From Chara braunii (lineage: Eukaryota; Streptophyta; Charophyceae; Charales; Characeae), in assembly GCA_003427395.1 (NCBI GenBank), contig BFEA01000820.1, positions 75,052 through 139,051 on the forward strand: 64,000 bases of DNA, in the 5' to 3' direction. A model generated the notes under the pieces. That model did no database searches. It saw nothing but the letters and a program-made list of their open reading frames with translations, and had not been told where the DNA came from. Made by a program: the position numbers and the translations under genes. Below, piece after piece: positions 41,499-52,618 of the stretch. Positions within the stretch are counted from its first letter, which is position 1, and the number at the start of each line of letters is the position of its first letter.

Positions 41499-42285
41499 TC
41501 ATTCATAAACACAGGGAGCATTTTTTAGCAACTCTCTTCGGTCGATCCAATAGAACTTGTTCAACGGGTGATAAAGGAAGTGGACTTTGTACTGTCTGTT
41601 CCTCCCTTTTCCTTCATGGGAAACAATTCTATCGCATTTGTGGCCACCGTTGATAGCACAAGGTATCATAGGATCTCGGAAGGGAAAATTTTCATCATCA
41701 ATGTGGGGGAACAGTTTGGATGCGTGAAAGACCAGCAGGCATAGTTTGGATGCGTGAAAGAGCGGATACGTATGCAGATGAGGAGGTATGTCGATTACGT
41801 ATGAAGGACGAAACTTGTCATCTCCTACCACCTTCAAAACTTGCCAAGGACCGTAGTACAATGGAAGAAGCTTTCGTGATACTCTGTGTTTTTCGGAAAA
41901 TTCATACATCTTGATCCAGACACAACTTCCTACTTCAAAATTCCCTGGTTTGCGCAACTTGTTAGCATGTTTGATCATGGCATGTGGGCGCTTGTTCATT
42001 GCTGCAACTTTGAGCAAGCGTGCATGCTTGGCATTGTAGCCAAGCATGTCGGGTGTCAGTCCAGGTAACCGATCGAGGAACAAATAGGAGAGAGAATTGC
42101 GCAGCTGCCAACCGTATTGCAACTGATTTGGTGTCACGCCAGTCGCGGAGTGAATAGAGTTGTTGTACAACCTCTTCATTTTGTGCAACTCCTTGTCCCA
42201 CGTGTTCTGATGGGGAACAATTAACGTGCGAAGTAGTCCCTTGTCGAATATTCGATCAATGTTTGCCTCGAAAATGTCAGATTAG
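41499..42285 (-). pseudogene. gypsy integrase C-terminus with chromodomain-like tail
   Basis: From 42,285 leftwards the frame reads LLRTLIVPHQNTWDKEL, LYNNSIHSATGVTPNQLQYG, then NFEVGSCVWIKMYEFSEKH, LYYGPWQVLKVVGDDKF, PLFHASKL (duplicated locally near 41,720-41,760) and a tail CDRIVSHEGKGRNRQYKVHF ending DRRELLKNAP, resembling the chromodomain of chromoviruses. The integrase catalytic core is absent: homology stops at 42,290 against unrelated (CT)-bearing sequence. It belongs to the LTR A/B/C family, distinct from elements 1, 2, 4 and 5. Confidence 0.85.
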
Positions 42286-42289
42286 ATCC

Positions 42290-43080
42290 TGGGCGCTATG
42301 CCCATTGTAACCTCTGCCTGTAATCTCTCTCTCTCTCTTGTATCTGAAGGAGGACGAAGGAGGGAGGGAGGGAGAAGAGAGGGAGACCGATGACGAAGAA
42401 GGTGGTGTTGCCTTCGTCGCTGCCTCACATGCAGGTGCCAACGCCGAACTGACCGCTGTCCTGTGTCGTCGTGTGCAGGTCGTGTGTGCATGGGGAGTCC
42501 CAACTACGGCGCCAGGTAAGTCCCATCTGTCGCAGGTATGGTCTCCGCCCTTCTGCCTTTTGATGCTCAACCTCTATCTCTGTAGCGCAGCGCTGAACCA
42601 GCAGCGTGTTGCTCAAGAAGTGAGCTACTTGGACTGTCCCTCTATTGAGGATGGCCCAGCCATATACTGCAATGGGCCCTATTGGGTAGGCTGTTGTGTG
42701 GCCTACAATGGCCCGCACGGTCGGGGCCCCTACTGGGTGCCCAGACCGTGCTCTGCTGATGCAGCAAGGCGCAGACATGCGGCTGGGCCTTTTTGGCCCT
42801 GCCTCTGATGCACCCAGCCCAAGGTCGTGCCTTGGGGACTGCAAGTCCGAAATGACGTCTGAACATACAAAAGTAGGACAACACATACAAAAATAAATAA
42901 ATAAATAAATGAATAAGTGAGTGCTGCCTCGAATGGTAAATGCGGCCTAAAAGGCCGTCGTGGGCCTCCAGGGTGTGTGTTGGATGGCACGCGGCCTGGG
43001 GGCCCCTCAGCAACCGCCGGGCCCAGCCAATGGGGCCCATGTGCAGGCCCACCATGCACTAGTGATCAATCCCACCTGGT
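42290..43080. other. LTR-like sequence without genes
   Basis: Short (CT) run at 42,325, GGCC-rich segment 42,640-43,080 resembling 1-240, and (AAAT)n at 42,892-42,912. No domain-bearing frame. Confidence 0.45.
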
Positions 43081-43084
43081 TTTC

Positions 43085-43934
43085 TCTCTAGATGAGGTCC
43101 TGTCAACTAGGGTCTCTGGCCTGACCTACTTCTAAGGCTGTCACTATAAGACCCTACTGCTGATCAGGAGGCATTTAAGGAGGTCCCCCATAACTCCTCT
43201 TAACGTCACAGTCAGGACGACGTGATCAGCGAGTCCTCTCAACACTTAGACAGCTGGATGCGCAGCCTACAACTCGGATTTTTGGCCTGCCATGCCACAC
43301 TGAGCAGCCCGCCGGTCTGTACCGGACCTTGGGGGTCGTCCTCCGGGACGCGGTAGTCGTCAGACAAGGACTTACGCCGTACTCAGTCCTTGCAGGTTTG
43401 GTCACCACAAGTCTACAATCACATGCACAGTCCTAACAACCTAGACAAAAGTGACTCAATGCAGAAAGAAGAGAGAGACCGACTCAACAAGTACCAAGGG
43501 GTAGTGCACATCCACAAGGCGAGGGGGTAGGCTGAAGGCTTGGCGAGATTATACCAACTCCAGCTTGGTCAAAATCTTGGTCAACGGCTGGTCGAAGTTG
43601 GTCAACCCCACCTGTCAACTCGTTGACTTTCGGCTATGGCTGCCGACCCTTCTCCTTCGCCAACCTCTCTCTCTCTCTTCCCCCTTTCTTCCTTCTTCGC
43701 CTTGGTCAACGGCTGGTCGAAGTTGGTCAACCCCACCCATCAACTCTTTGACTTTCGGCTATGGCTGCCGACCCTTCTCCTTTGCCAACCTCTCTCTCTC
43801 TCTCTCTTCCCCCTTTCTTTCTTCTTCGCCCACATTGGCTATGGCTTCCTTCGTCTCTCCTCCCTCCCTCCTTCCTTGCAAGGTCCAAGCTGGGCGGCTA
43901 TGGCCGCCACCTTTTTCTGGCTGCACAACCGATC

Positions 43935-43989
<55 letters not shown>

Positions 43990-44052
43990 NNNNNNNNNNN
44001 NNNNNNNNNNNNNNNNNNNNNNNNNNNNNNNNNNNNNNNNNNNNNNNNNNNN

Positions 44053-44110
<58 letters not shown>

Positions 44111-44160
44111 GCCTTCTTTTAGCGCAGCAGCTATAACCGCCCGCGTTGATCTCAAGCAGC
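43085..44160 (-). repeat. Left arm of a 4.6-kb imperfect palindrome
   Basis: Pairs inverted with 46,660-47,710: 'tcaactagggtctctggcct' with 47,640-47,660; 'gcatttaaggaggtcccccataactcctc' with 47,560-47,600; 'ttataccaactccagcttgg' with 47,185-47,205; 'ggctatggctgccgacccttctcc' with 47,035-47,060. Represents the leader of a minus-strand relative of element 4. It contains a further internal direct duplication (43,580-43,690 and 43,700-43,820). Confidence 0.85.
43937..44108 (+). repeat. (CT)n array with 63-N gap
   Basis: CT repeat interrupted by Ns at 43,990-44,052. The mirror position in the right arm holds (AG)n at 46,808-46,838, so the microsatellite is carried within the retrotransposon leader. 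Confidence 0.95.
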
Positions 44161-44794
44161 AACCTCCTTCGCAGCGCGACAATCATCAACAACAGGGCTG
44201 CCCACTCTTCCACAGCAGATCTCCTTTCCACGGAGTCCACCTTCTCCACAGCGGTCTTCTCCAGCAATGGCGGCAACTTCTCGAGCACGTAATGGTCTTC
44301 GGTTCAATGGCGCGATAGCGCGCGCTAGCGCAACGGGCGATACCCGCTCGGGAACCAACGATGCTACATGCAAGCGCGCAAAAAGGCGCGCGATCTCCTT
44401 TGGGCAATGCTCGTGGTAGGCAGCGGGCAGCGGCGAGAAACGAGGCAATGCTACATGCAAGCGTGCAAAAAGGCACGCGGGAAAACTGGCGCGCAGCTAG
44501 GAGCGGGGCACGATCTGGCAGTGGAGTGCGTGTGGCAAATAGCGATAGCAGCGTGCAGGTGCGCAAAGCTTGGCGCGCTATCTAGCAGCGGCGGGCGCGC
44601 CACAACAGAGGGGCGTTTGCGCAGTAACGGGCAACGCGTGTTGCCCACTTGGCGAGTAACGGGGCACCTCTCTTCCTCTTTGCGACTGAGGTTGCGCTGG
44701 CGTGGCGCCCTCTTCCCTTCCCCAACGCGCAACAACGATAACGACGATGACAACGACAATGGCGACAATCGTGACAACTGGAACTATCTTCGAT
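44161..44794 (-). other. Leader sequence, GC-rich, no gene
   Basis: Carries a short duplication 'aatgctacatgcaagcg.gcaaaaaggc' (44,362-44,392; 44,446-44,476). The PBS equivalent at about 44,785-44,795 reads TTGGCATCGAAG on the minus strand, a mutated initiator-Met site. Confidence 0.5.
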
Positions 44795-45220
44795 GCCAAT
44801 GCAATCAGACTCGTCATCTCCAACATACAACATGCATACAAATAGATGACAATCAAGATGGCGACTTGCGCCCACACAAGGCTCAGAGATAACGTATCTA
44901 AGAACACAATTCAGATTCAAACTTGTCTCGATCCAGCTATGGCCGAACACTGTACTCTCAGCAACTCGTTCACACACACACCTTGGATCTCCTTGGATGT
45001 CCCGCATACATGCAACACACTCATATCCACAAACTGATACTCTGCGGCAGCTATGGCTGCCTTCCTCTACCTCTTACTAACATCAAGCAGCTATGGCTGT
45101 GTCTTCCTCCTCTTAGCCCACTTCCTCTTCGGGCGCCTGCAAACCTTCGTACACAAGACGCTTCGATAGCACTTTTGCACGGCTCACAGGCATAATCTAT
45201 GAATAATTGAACGCTGTCTC
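44795..45220 (-). repeat. Minus-strand LTR fragment, relative of element 4 LTR
   Basis: The reverse complement of 44,800-45,200 aligns with 46,140-46,626 and 54,240-54,612: 'gagtctgatt', 'tgccatc..ttttcatgcgt' and 'gcagctatggctgcc' words. It is head-to-head with the element 4 LTR. Confidence 0.7.
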
Positions 45221-45580
45221 TTTTTGTTTACTTCGGATCGTCTCTGGTCTGCCCCTTTCCATCGGGCCCAAGGTGCACAATCCCACATGGTACTTGTTGA
45301 CTTGACAAAGTGTGACTGGGATTGGGTACCGCTGACTAGGGTAGGTAAGCCTATGACTGTCGTTTGCTGACTGTGCTAGGATTGCCCTTCGCTGACTGAG
45401 ACGCGGACTGACCTCTAAGACCTACGAAGAGCCAAGTTCGGAAGTCTGTAGACTTGACCCTTCGAGAATCGTGGGTTCAAAGTCACACGGGTTCATGGGT
45501 ACTATACACGGGATCGAGCCCTCGTGGGTACTGCATATGCTACCGAAAGGTGAAAATGGTTTCATATGTCCCAAATGAAA
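45221..45580. other. Spacer between head-to-head LTRs
   Basis: No gene. Contains repeated 'ctgactg..taggattg..cgctgactg' words. Confidence 0.45.
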
Positions 45581-45593
45581 CGGTTTTCACCTT
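45545..45593. repeat. 20-bp inverted repeat at LTR start
   Basis: aaaggtgaaaatggtttcat and atgaaacggttttcaccttt pair with two mismatches around a 9-base loop. The second arm is the beginning of the element 4 LTR. Confidence 0.8.
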
Positions 45594-46626
45594 TGCAGTG
45601 GTAGATGCAGATCCCAGAGCTCGATCCCTAGACCTTGCCCTCACCCGCGCACAATACCAAGTCGACTGTGTGTGTTGGAACCCGTGACATGTGTCTTTGT
45701 AGTCGCCTGTTGTCTGTCGTAGGTTAGTGTGGTCATCGGGTCTCGATCCATAGGTTTGTCGAGTAGGGGTCATAGATGTGCAAAAGTCGTAGCTGCTACA
45801 GTCCTGAAAGGTCAAGGTCGTAATTGCTACAGTCCTGAAAGGTCAAGGTTGTAGCTGCTACCTAGTCCCGAAAGGCCAAGTCTACAAACTTCCGGAAGGT
45901 CCGGACGGTCCGGAAGTGGCCTTTCAAGAATTACTCAGGTTAGTCAGCGGTACCCAGTCCCAGTCGCACTTTGTCCAGTCAACAAGTACCATGTGGGGCT
46001 GTGTGCACCCTAGGCCCGGTGGAATGGAGCAGACCAACGACCAAGCGAAGTATAAATCAAGAGGCAGTGTCCAATCATTCATTTATTCAACCTGTGAGCC
46101 GTGTGGAAGCGCTGTCTGAGTGACTTGTGCAAGGAGGTCTGCAGGTGCCCGAGGAAGAAGAGGGCAGTGAGGGAGACGAAGCGGCCATAGCCGCTAGTAG
46201 CAAGGAGTAGAAGGCAGCCATAGCTGCTGCAGATAGCAATAGGTTGTAGCGTACGGGTGTGAGTGAGTTGTGTGAATAGTGTGAGCGAGGGAGATGAAGC
46301 GGCCATAGCCGCTAGTAGCAAGGAGTAGAAGGTAGCCATAGCTGCCGCAGATAGCAGTAGGCTGTAGCGTACCTGTGTGAGTGAGTTGTGTGAAGAGTGT
46401 GAGCGTGTGTCTAGAGTAACGTGTGTGTGAACAGTTGTTGGGAATACAATGTCGAATGGGTGTTGTGAGGGCGCACATGCGCCATAGCCATTGGAAGTGA
46501 GTTTGAATCTAAATTGCGTTCTTGGCCTCGATATCTCTGATGAGCTTTGTGCGGGCGTCTGGCGCCAGTGTGATTGCCATCTGTTTTCATGCGTGCAGAG
46601 TAAGGCAGAAGATGAGTCTGATTTCA
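45581..46626 (+). repeat. Element 4 5' LTR
   Basis: Begins CGGTTTTCACCTTT (TG in the other LTR), ends GATTTCA before the PBS. A roughly 130-bp piece is repeated inside (46,150-46,260 and 46,280-46,390: 'gaagcggccatagccgctagtagcaaggag'); the 3' LTR has one copy. Confidence 0.85.
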
Positions 46627-46627
46627 T

Positions 46628-46639
46628 TGGTATCAGAGC
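46628..46639 (+). promoter_or_regulatory. Element 4 primer-binding site
   Basis: TGGTATCAGAGC, exact plant consensus complementary to initiator tRNA-Met, one base after the LTR. Confidence 0.9.
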
Positions 46640-46659
46640 TGGTTCCCTCTGTTCCACCC

Positions 46660-46802
46660 CGCCATCGTTGTTGTCAATAGGAAGGAGAGGCGCCAGCCAG
46701 CTGGGCGCCACGTGAGCGTCCACCATAGGAAAGGAAGGAGCCACCATAGCTGCGTCGCTGCAGGAGGACGCTGCACACTTGCGCAGACGAGGAGGACGGC
46801 GA

Positions 46803-46841
<39 letters not shown>

Positions 46842-47710
46842 GTGATACAAGATTGGTTGTTGCGGCTCAAGAAGGAAAGTGGTGGCCATAGTCGCCGAGC
46901 TCGGACATGGAGAGAAAGACGAAGGGACAAGAAGTGAGAAGGAAAATCGAGGAGAAAGAAAGAAAGTGAAGAAGGAAGGAGAGGAGGAGGAGAAGGAAGC
47001 CATAGCCGGGGTGGAGGAAGGTTAAGGTTGGGGAAGGAGAAGGGGTCGGCAGCCATAGCCGAACTCGAAGAAGTTGATCGAGGTCTTGATCGAAGCGTTG
47101 ACCGAGGGGTTGACCGATGTTGATCGTGGCGTTGACCGGCTTAAACCATGACGTTGATCGGCGTTGATCGAGGTTGTTGACCGAGATCTGACCAGGTTGG
47201 AGTTGGTATAATCTTGCCAAGCCTTCAGCCTATCCCCCTGCCCTATGGATGTGCACTCACCCATGGTACTTGCTAAGTTTGTCTCTCTTCTTTCTACATT
47301 GAGTCACTTTTGTCCAGGTGATAGGAACTCCGTGTATGTGGTCATAGAGCTTTGTTGACCAAACCCACACGGGTTGAGTAGGGCTGCTGTCCATGTCTGA
47401 CGACTGACACGTTCCAGAGGACTAACCTTCCCGAGGACCGGTACAGACTGGCGGGCTGCTCAGTGTGGCATGGTTGGCCCAAAATCCAAGTTGTGGGCTG
47501 CACAACCAATCTTGAGAGGGATGCTGATCACGTAGTCCTGTTTACAACGTTAAAGAATTCTTGAGGAGTTATGGGGGATTTCCTTAATGCCTCCTGATCA
47601 GCAGTAAAGTCTTGTAGTGACAGCCACAACCATAGGTCTAGGCTAGAGACCCTAGTTGACAGGGTTCTGAACCGGAGTGAAAGCCAGGTGGGTTGACCGC
47701 AGGTGCAGGG
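46660..47710 (+). repeat. Element 4 leader, right arm of palindrome
   Basis: Inverted partner of 43,085-44,160; contains (AG)n at 46,808-46,838. Minus-strand Ser/Leu frames here mirror it and are not genes. Confidence 0.85.
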
Positions 47711-47892
47711 CATCTGGGTCGTGGACTGTAACGGATAGTGGTGGCGAAAGCTTCCGTCAGCTGTGGTAACCTGGCCGGAACAAAGGGGAGGACTTTGTGG
47801 TCCATAGAGACTCAGTCAGTTAGTTAGTCAGTCAGGGGTGGAAGTCTAAGTGGTGAGGAGTGGAACTGTCATTCGGTTGTGCACCATTCACC

Positions 47893-49760
47893 ATGGTGAC
47901 CACGCGAACTGGTACGAGCACAACCCCGTATAGTAAGGCTCAGGAGGAGCAAGCCGCTGCCCTGTTAAAAGAGAGAAGAAACAGAGACGAAGGAGGAGTT
48001 GCTTAAACAGGCCAAGAAGTTGGCCTTAATGGAGGAGCCGGCGGCGAAGAAGAAAAAGTTGGGAGGAGGAGATGGAGAGATTGAAGAATGAAGAAAAAAA
48101 AAGTTAAAAGGCAATAGAGGAAGAAGAAGAAGAAGAAGAAGAAGATATTCCCCTGCAGCGAAATGTCAGGTGGGCAGGACGAGGGGAGTCGAGTGGCACG
48201 GCAAAAGAGGAAAAAAGTTGGAGAAGATGGTGACGGAATGGGTGGCTAATTTATCCTCGGGAGAAGATGAGGAGGCGATGATGTACCTCCCCTAGGATGA
48301 GAGGGATGCGGCGATAGCAGAGATCCAGGCGGTGCAGGATCCTATGCAACGACAGGCGTTGGAGTATGAGAGGAGGATGAAATGGAAGTTGCGTCTCAGA
48401 AGAGAAAGAAGAAGGTGCCTAGAGGCGGCAACAAAATTGGAAAATGAATTGGCCGCCGCAGGAGAGCAGCATGCACGCTTGTCAACACAAATAGATCTTC
48501 AGAATAAAATGGAGATCATCGCTAAAAACGTGGAAGTGATCCTCCGGGCTCAACAAGAGCAAATGAGTTATTTACGGGGCCATGATATAGCCCTGCAGTC
48601 CATGCGCGTAGGCTTCAAAGATTTTGCGCACAATATAATGATGCGCTTAGGCACCAAGATGCAGGCTAGATTAACGCACTTCTGCACAGGCGGCAAGTTG
48701 GCAGCCCCAAAGGAAGAAGAGACTCGTCCGCGTAGGGAGCCAGTAAAGGTGAAATTCCCTGACTCCTATAGTGGAAAGAAGGGAGAGGACTTTAACAACT
48801 AGGAGGCGAACCTTAATTCTCATGTTCACCTCCACTAGATCTTGCCCGAGGAGCAAGCTCTTATTGCCTTCCACGCCCTTAAAGATGAAGAGTCTAGCTT
48901 CGCCAGATCGCTTGCCCTCGCCGCCAAATGCGAGAATGATATGGTAGCTTATTCCATGATCACCCCCCTAAGCGAATTTTTCAGATTACTCCGCGAGCGA
49001 TTTGGAGATGTTACTTGGGGGCTTAGGGCCTCTGACAAACTGCAAACTATTCGTCCCTGGACATGGGGTAACTAAGACCCAATTAGACGAACTATTCTTC
49101 CGTGCCATGCCGACGCTTTGGACGGGCACTTCTTTGAGATGAGTAAACAACCCACCATGACGTACGACACATTGAGTAGGGAGGTGGTGTCTTTTGAAGC
49201 CCAATCCATGCCGGCATCCACTTTCTGGCACAAAGATTTGGACAAAGGCCAAAAGTGGAAGGGTCGTACCATCTCTGGCCAAGTAAGGGCCAAGGATCAC
49301 CTGATCCTTGGTCCCGTATAGTCAGATCGAGTGGGGTCTAGAGGAGGAGGACAGTAGCACCGGTCAAGGGAGGAGGACCTATGCTGCTGTTGCGGCCGGA
49401 GGGAGGCTGCAAGGAGAAGGGAGAGGTCGGGGCCAAGGGGGTCGGGCCTCTGGTGGTCAAGGACAGGACGATCAGGGGTTGGCGGCGGAGGAAACCGCTA
49501 AGAGGGAGGTAGGGGTCAAGGTCCCCCACAAAATCGTCCTCACAATCAATCACCTCCCAGGAGGGGTGAGTGCCACCCTGGCCTGTCACAAGGCAGACCC
49601 TGGGAAGCGGTGGACCTAGACCAGACCGTATGGCAGAAAAAAATAAACACGGATCAGTCCATTTTCTGCGGTGATCGAGGGCACATAATTAAGTACTGGC
49701 CCAAATATAGAGATGCCCGGCGAGATGCTGCACATGCAGCAAAGGCAATGGCCGATAGGG
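47893..49760 (+). pseudogene. Element 4 gag
   Basis: ATG at 47,893 gives MVTTRTGTSTTPYSKAQEEQ, a common plant gypsy gag start, frame lost after about 37 codons. A Lys/Glu-rich coiled-coil stretch follows (about 48,000-48,250; 48,332-48,560 with RRERRRCLEAATKLENELAA), then VKVKFPDSYSGKKGEDFNN (capsid entry), then EQALIAFHALKDEE...RLLRERFGDV. The zinc knuckle near 49,653-49,695 reads SIFCGDRGHIIKYW: the first and last Cys of CCHC are Ser and Trp. At least five frame breaks. Confidence 0.82.
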
Positions 49761-49899
49761 GTCGCAACTGCCCTTACCCCTAGACCATGTGGAGAAGAGT
49801 GTGCACACCATAGAGAAACCCCCAAACGACATGTGTCTATGGCAGAGGTTGTTGGTCAATGCCTAGGCAGCTGTCCAGAGACTGCTAGTCTCTCTAGGC

Positions 49900-50310
49900 A
49901 CTTCCCTCACAGGTGTGGCAGAAGAGTTGAAGGAGAGGATGCCAGCCTGGGTCAAGATGAAGACAGATGGAAAGGGACAACTAGTGGTCATAGATGTAGA
50001 AGTCTTCAGAGGCAAGGTAGGGGCCCTTATAGACAGTGGGGCCACCTGTAGCTATATTAGCCGCAAAGCGCTGCCGAAACTGAAGCTAAGTTTGAAAGTC
50101 CAAAAGCTAGAAGAACCTATAGTCAGTATCCTCGCAGAGAATCGCACCATGTAAATCGAGGATTACATTGAGGGAGTCCAGACATATTTTCGCCTAGAGA
50201 AAGATGGGAAGGTACAAAGAGTCCTCCATTCCCTGACTCTCCTCGTAGAGGACAATCTCCCATTCGATATGGTCCTAGGAATGGAATGGGAGAGGCAGCA
50301 AGAGCCACAC
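49900..50310 (+). pseudogene. Element 4 protease
   Basis: VFRGKVGALIDSGATCSYIS carries the retropepsin D-S-G at about 50,032-50,040. The flap region and 'NLPFDMVLGMEW' follow in another frame at 50,255-50,290 after a TAA at 50,152. The active site is canonical, unlike elements 2 and 5. Confidence 0.85.
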
Positions 50311-50485
50311 TCCACTTGAGAGAGCACAAGTGTAGGCTCCCTAGCCGTTCAGGTGAAACTAGGACTGCTCTCCTGTTCCATGTGTCAGGGGTAGACAACC
50401 CCTTAGCACACTGCTGCCTTAGTGCTCCTGCATTTGCAAGGTTAGTGAAGACGGAGAAGCTAGAAGAAACAGGTCTTTGTAGCCT

Positions 50486-51220
50486 ATGGCAAGCCAGTTA
50501 CTGAGCCTAAACAGGAAGAGTCGATCGACCCTCGCATTGCCAAGCTATTGGAAGAGTATGCAGATTTTATCCGAGCCGCCTACCGGAGTAGTGTCGCGGC
50601 CAATCCAGCATCGCATTGAGATTGAGCCTGGCAGTAGGACTCCTAAAGGAGCTGTGTATAGAATATGCCCAAGGGAGTTGGAAAAGTTGTGCAAGCAATT
50701 AGACGAGCTCCTTGAGAAAGGTTGGATTAGGCCCAGTTCGTCTCTGTTTGGAGCGCCTGTCCTGAACGAGGGAGAGTTCAGAATGTGCATTGACTATAGG
50801 AGTCTTAACACCGTCACTGTGAAAAATGCAGAACCGCTGCCTCGTATAGATGAGTTGTTGGACCGGGTGCAAGGCTGCAAGTATTTCTCCGAGATAGATT
50901 TGAAGTCAGGTTATTATTAGATGGAAGTCCATCCAGATGACCAGTACAAGACGGCGTTCCGAACTAGATATAGGCATTATGAATTCATAGTGATGCCCTT
51001 TGGACTAAACAACGCACCAGCCACGTTTCAGCGTTGTATGAACGATTTGTTTAGATCGTGGTTAGATAGATTTGTGATTGTGTACTCGATGATATGCTAG
51101 TGTTTAGCAAGACCCTCCAGAAGCATGGGGCTCATTTGAGGCAGGTCTTGGAGAAGCTGTAAGAAGCTAACCTCAAGATCAACGCAAAGAAGTGTGCGTG
51201 GGCCAAGACACAGGTTTTGT
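50486..51220 (+). pseudogene. Element 4 reverse transcriptase, frameshift in the catalytic motif
   Basis: [59 protein letters not shown], stop at 50,918, [20 protein letters not shown] and [20 protein letters not shown]. Then 'gtgtactcgatgatatg' has lost one base of the YLDDM codons near 51,081-51,095, so the active site is shifted out of frame. Confidence 0.88.
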
Positions 51221-51890
51221 ACTTGGGCCACATCCTAGATGGAGATGGCATAAAACGTGAGGACAATAAGATAGCAGTGATGAGAGACTGGCCAATTCCC
51301 CGCACATTGATAGAGTTGCGGTTGTTCTTAGGATTGGCAAATTACTATAGGAAGTTCGTGAGGAACTTCTCCGCCATTGCTGCTCCCCTTCGCAGATTGC
51401 TAAAGAAAGAAGCGATCTGGAAGTGGGACCAAGATTGTACTTGGACTCTAAAGAAATTAAAACGGGCCCTGTCAGAGTACCCAGTCCTCAAGGTAGCTGA
51501 TCCGTCTTTGCCTTTTGTTGTCACCAATGATGCAAGTCAGTACGGAATAGGTGCTGTCCTACAACAAGATGATGGCAATGGGTATAGGCCCGTAGAGTTC
51601 ATGTCTGCTAGGATGCCTTCAGAGAAGGTAGCGACATCAACCTGTGAGAGGGAACTCTATGCTCTCAGGCAAGCGCTAGACCACTGGAAGCATTACTTGC
51701 TTGGGAGGCACTTCAAAGTCTATTCAGACCACGAGACATTGAGGTGGCTGAAGACGCAGGCCAAGATGACACCTAAGCTTACTAGGTGGGCCGCAGAGAT
51801 AGACCGATTTGACTTTGAGCTCAAGCCTGTTAAAGGAAAGTATAATTTAGTTGCGGACACTCGTGAGTAGGAGAGCAGATTACTTTGGAT
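51217..51890 (+). pseudogene. Element 4 RNase H
   Basis: Continuous frame: YLGHILDGDGIKREDNKIAV, RLFLGLANYYRKFVRNFSAI, then VTNDASQYGIGAVLQQDDG (catalytic Asp), ERELYALRQALDHWKHYLLG (Glu), YSDHETLRWLKTQ (Asp) and GKYNLVAD, where ADALSR is broken by a short deletion (ADTRE then stop at 51,868). RNase H residues are all present. Confidence 0.9.
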
Positions 51891-52618
51891 CGGTAGTACA
51901 CCATCTAGACATAGGTAGAGAAACTGCAACAAAAGGTCAAAGAGGCGTATGTGCAGGACTATTTATGGCGACCTCCTCAAGAGAGTTAAGGAGGCCCCAG
52001 AGTCTGAACCAGATTACGACACTACAAATGGGTTGTTATTTGAGAAAGACTAACGTAGCCGACCGATTCCGCATTCCCGACAGTGAGGAGATTCATAGTT
52101 TGATCTTAGGGGAATGCCACGACACAGAGGAACACTTCGGTTGGCAGAAGACATTAGCCAACCTTGTTCGCGCGTATACATGGTCTAGCATGAAGGCTGA
52201 CTGCATAGAGTACGTACGCAGTTGTAAGGTGTGCCAGCGGAACAAGACCACTACAAGAGCCCCTCTTGGTCTTCTCAGACCCCTGCCTATTCCCACAGGA
52301 CCCACAAATTTTGTGTCCATTGAGAAGACTAACGTCGCTGACCGATTGCGCATTCCCAACAGTAAGGAGATCCGTAGTTTGATCTTAGGGGAATGCCACG
52401 ACACAGAGGGACACTTCGGTTGGCAAAAGACATTAGCCAACCTTGTTCGCGTGTATACATGGTCTGGCATGAAGGCTGACTGCATAGAGTACGTACGCAG
52501 TTGTAAGGTGTGCCAGCGGAACAAGACCACTACGCGAGCCCGTCCTGGTCTTCTCAGACCCCTGCCTATTCCCACGGGACCCGCAGATTTTGTGTTCATT
52601 GATTGGGGTCAAGACTAG
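51851..52618 (+). pseudogene. Element 4 integrase N-terminus with duplicated HHCC domain
   Basis: Two tandem in-frame copies of the integrase zinc-binding domain. Copy 1 begins KTNVADRFRIPDSEE (about 52,050) and copy 2 KTNVADRLRIPNSKE (about 52,326). Each holds LGECHDTE.HFGWQKTLANLV, YVRSCKVCQRNKTTTRA and PLPIPTGP. Period about 276 bp, divergence under a tenth by eye. The family normally has one copy. The frame stops at 52,616 at the start of the catalytic core. Confidence 0.9.

Noticed and set aside
46079-47056. Minus-strand ORF of 325 codons in the element 4 LTR and leader
   Set aside because: It runs across LTR, PBS and an (AG)n array and mirrors the palindrome's left arm; Ser/Leu/Pro composition only.
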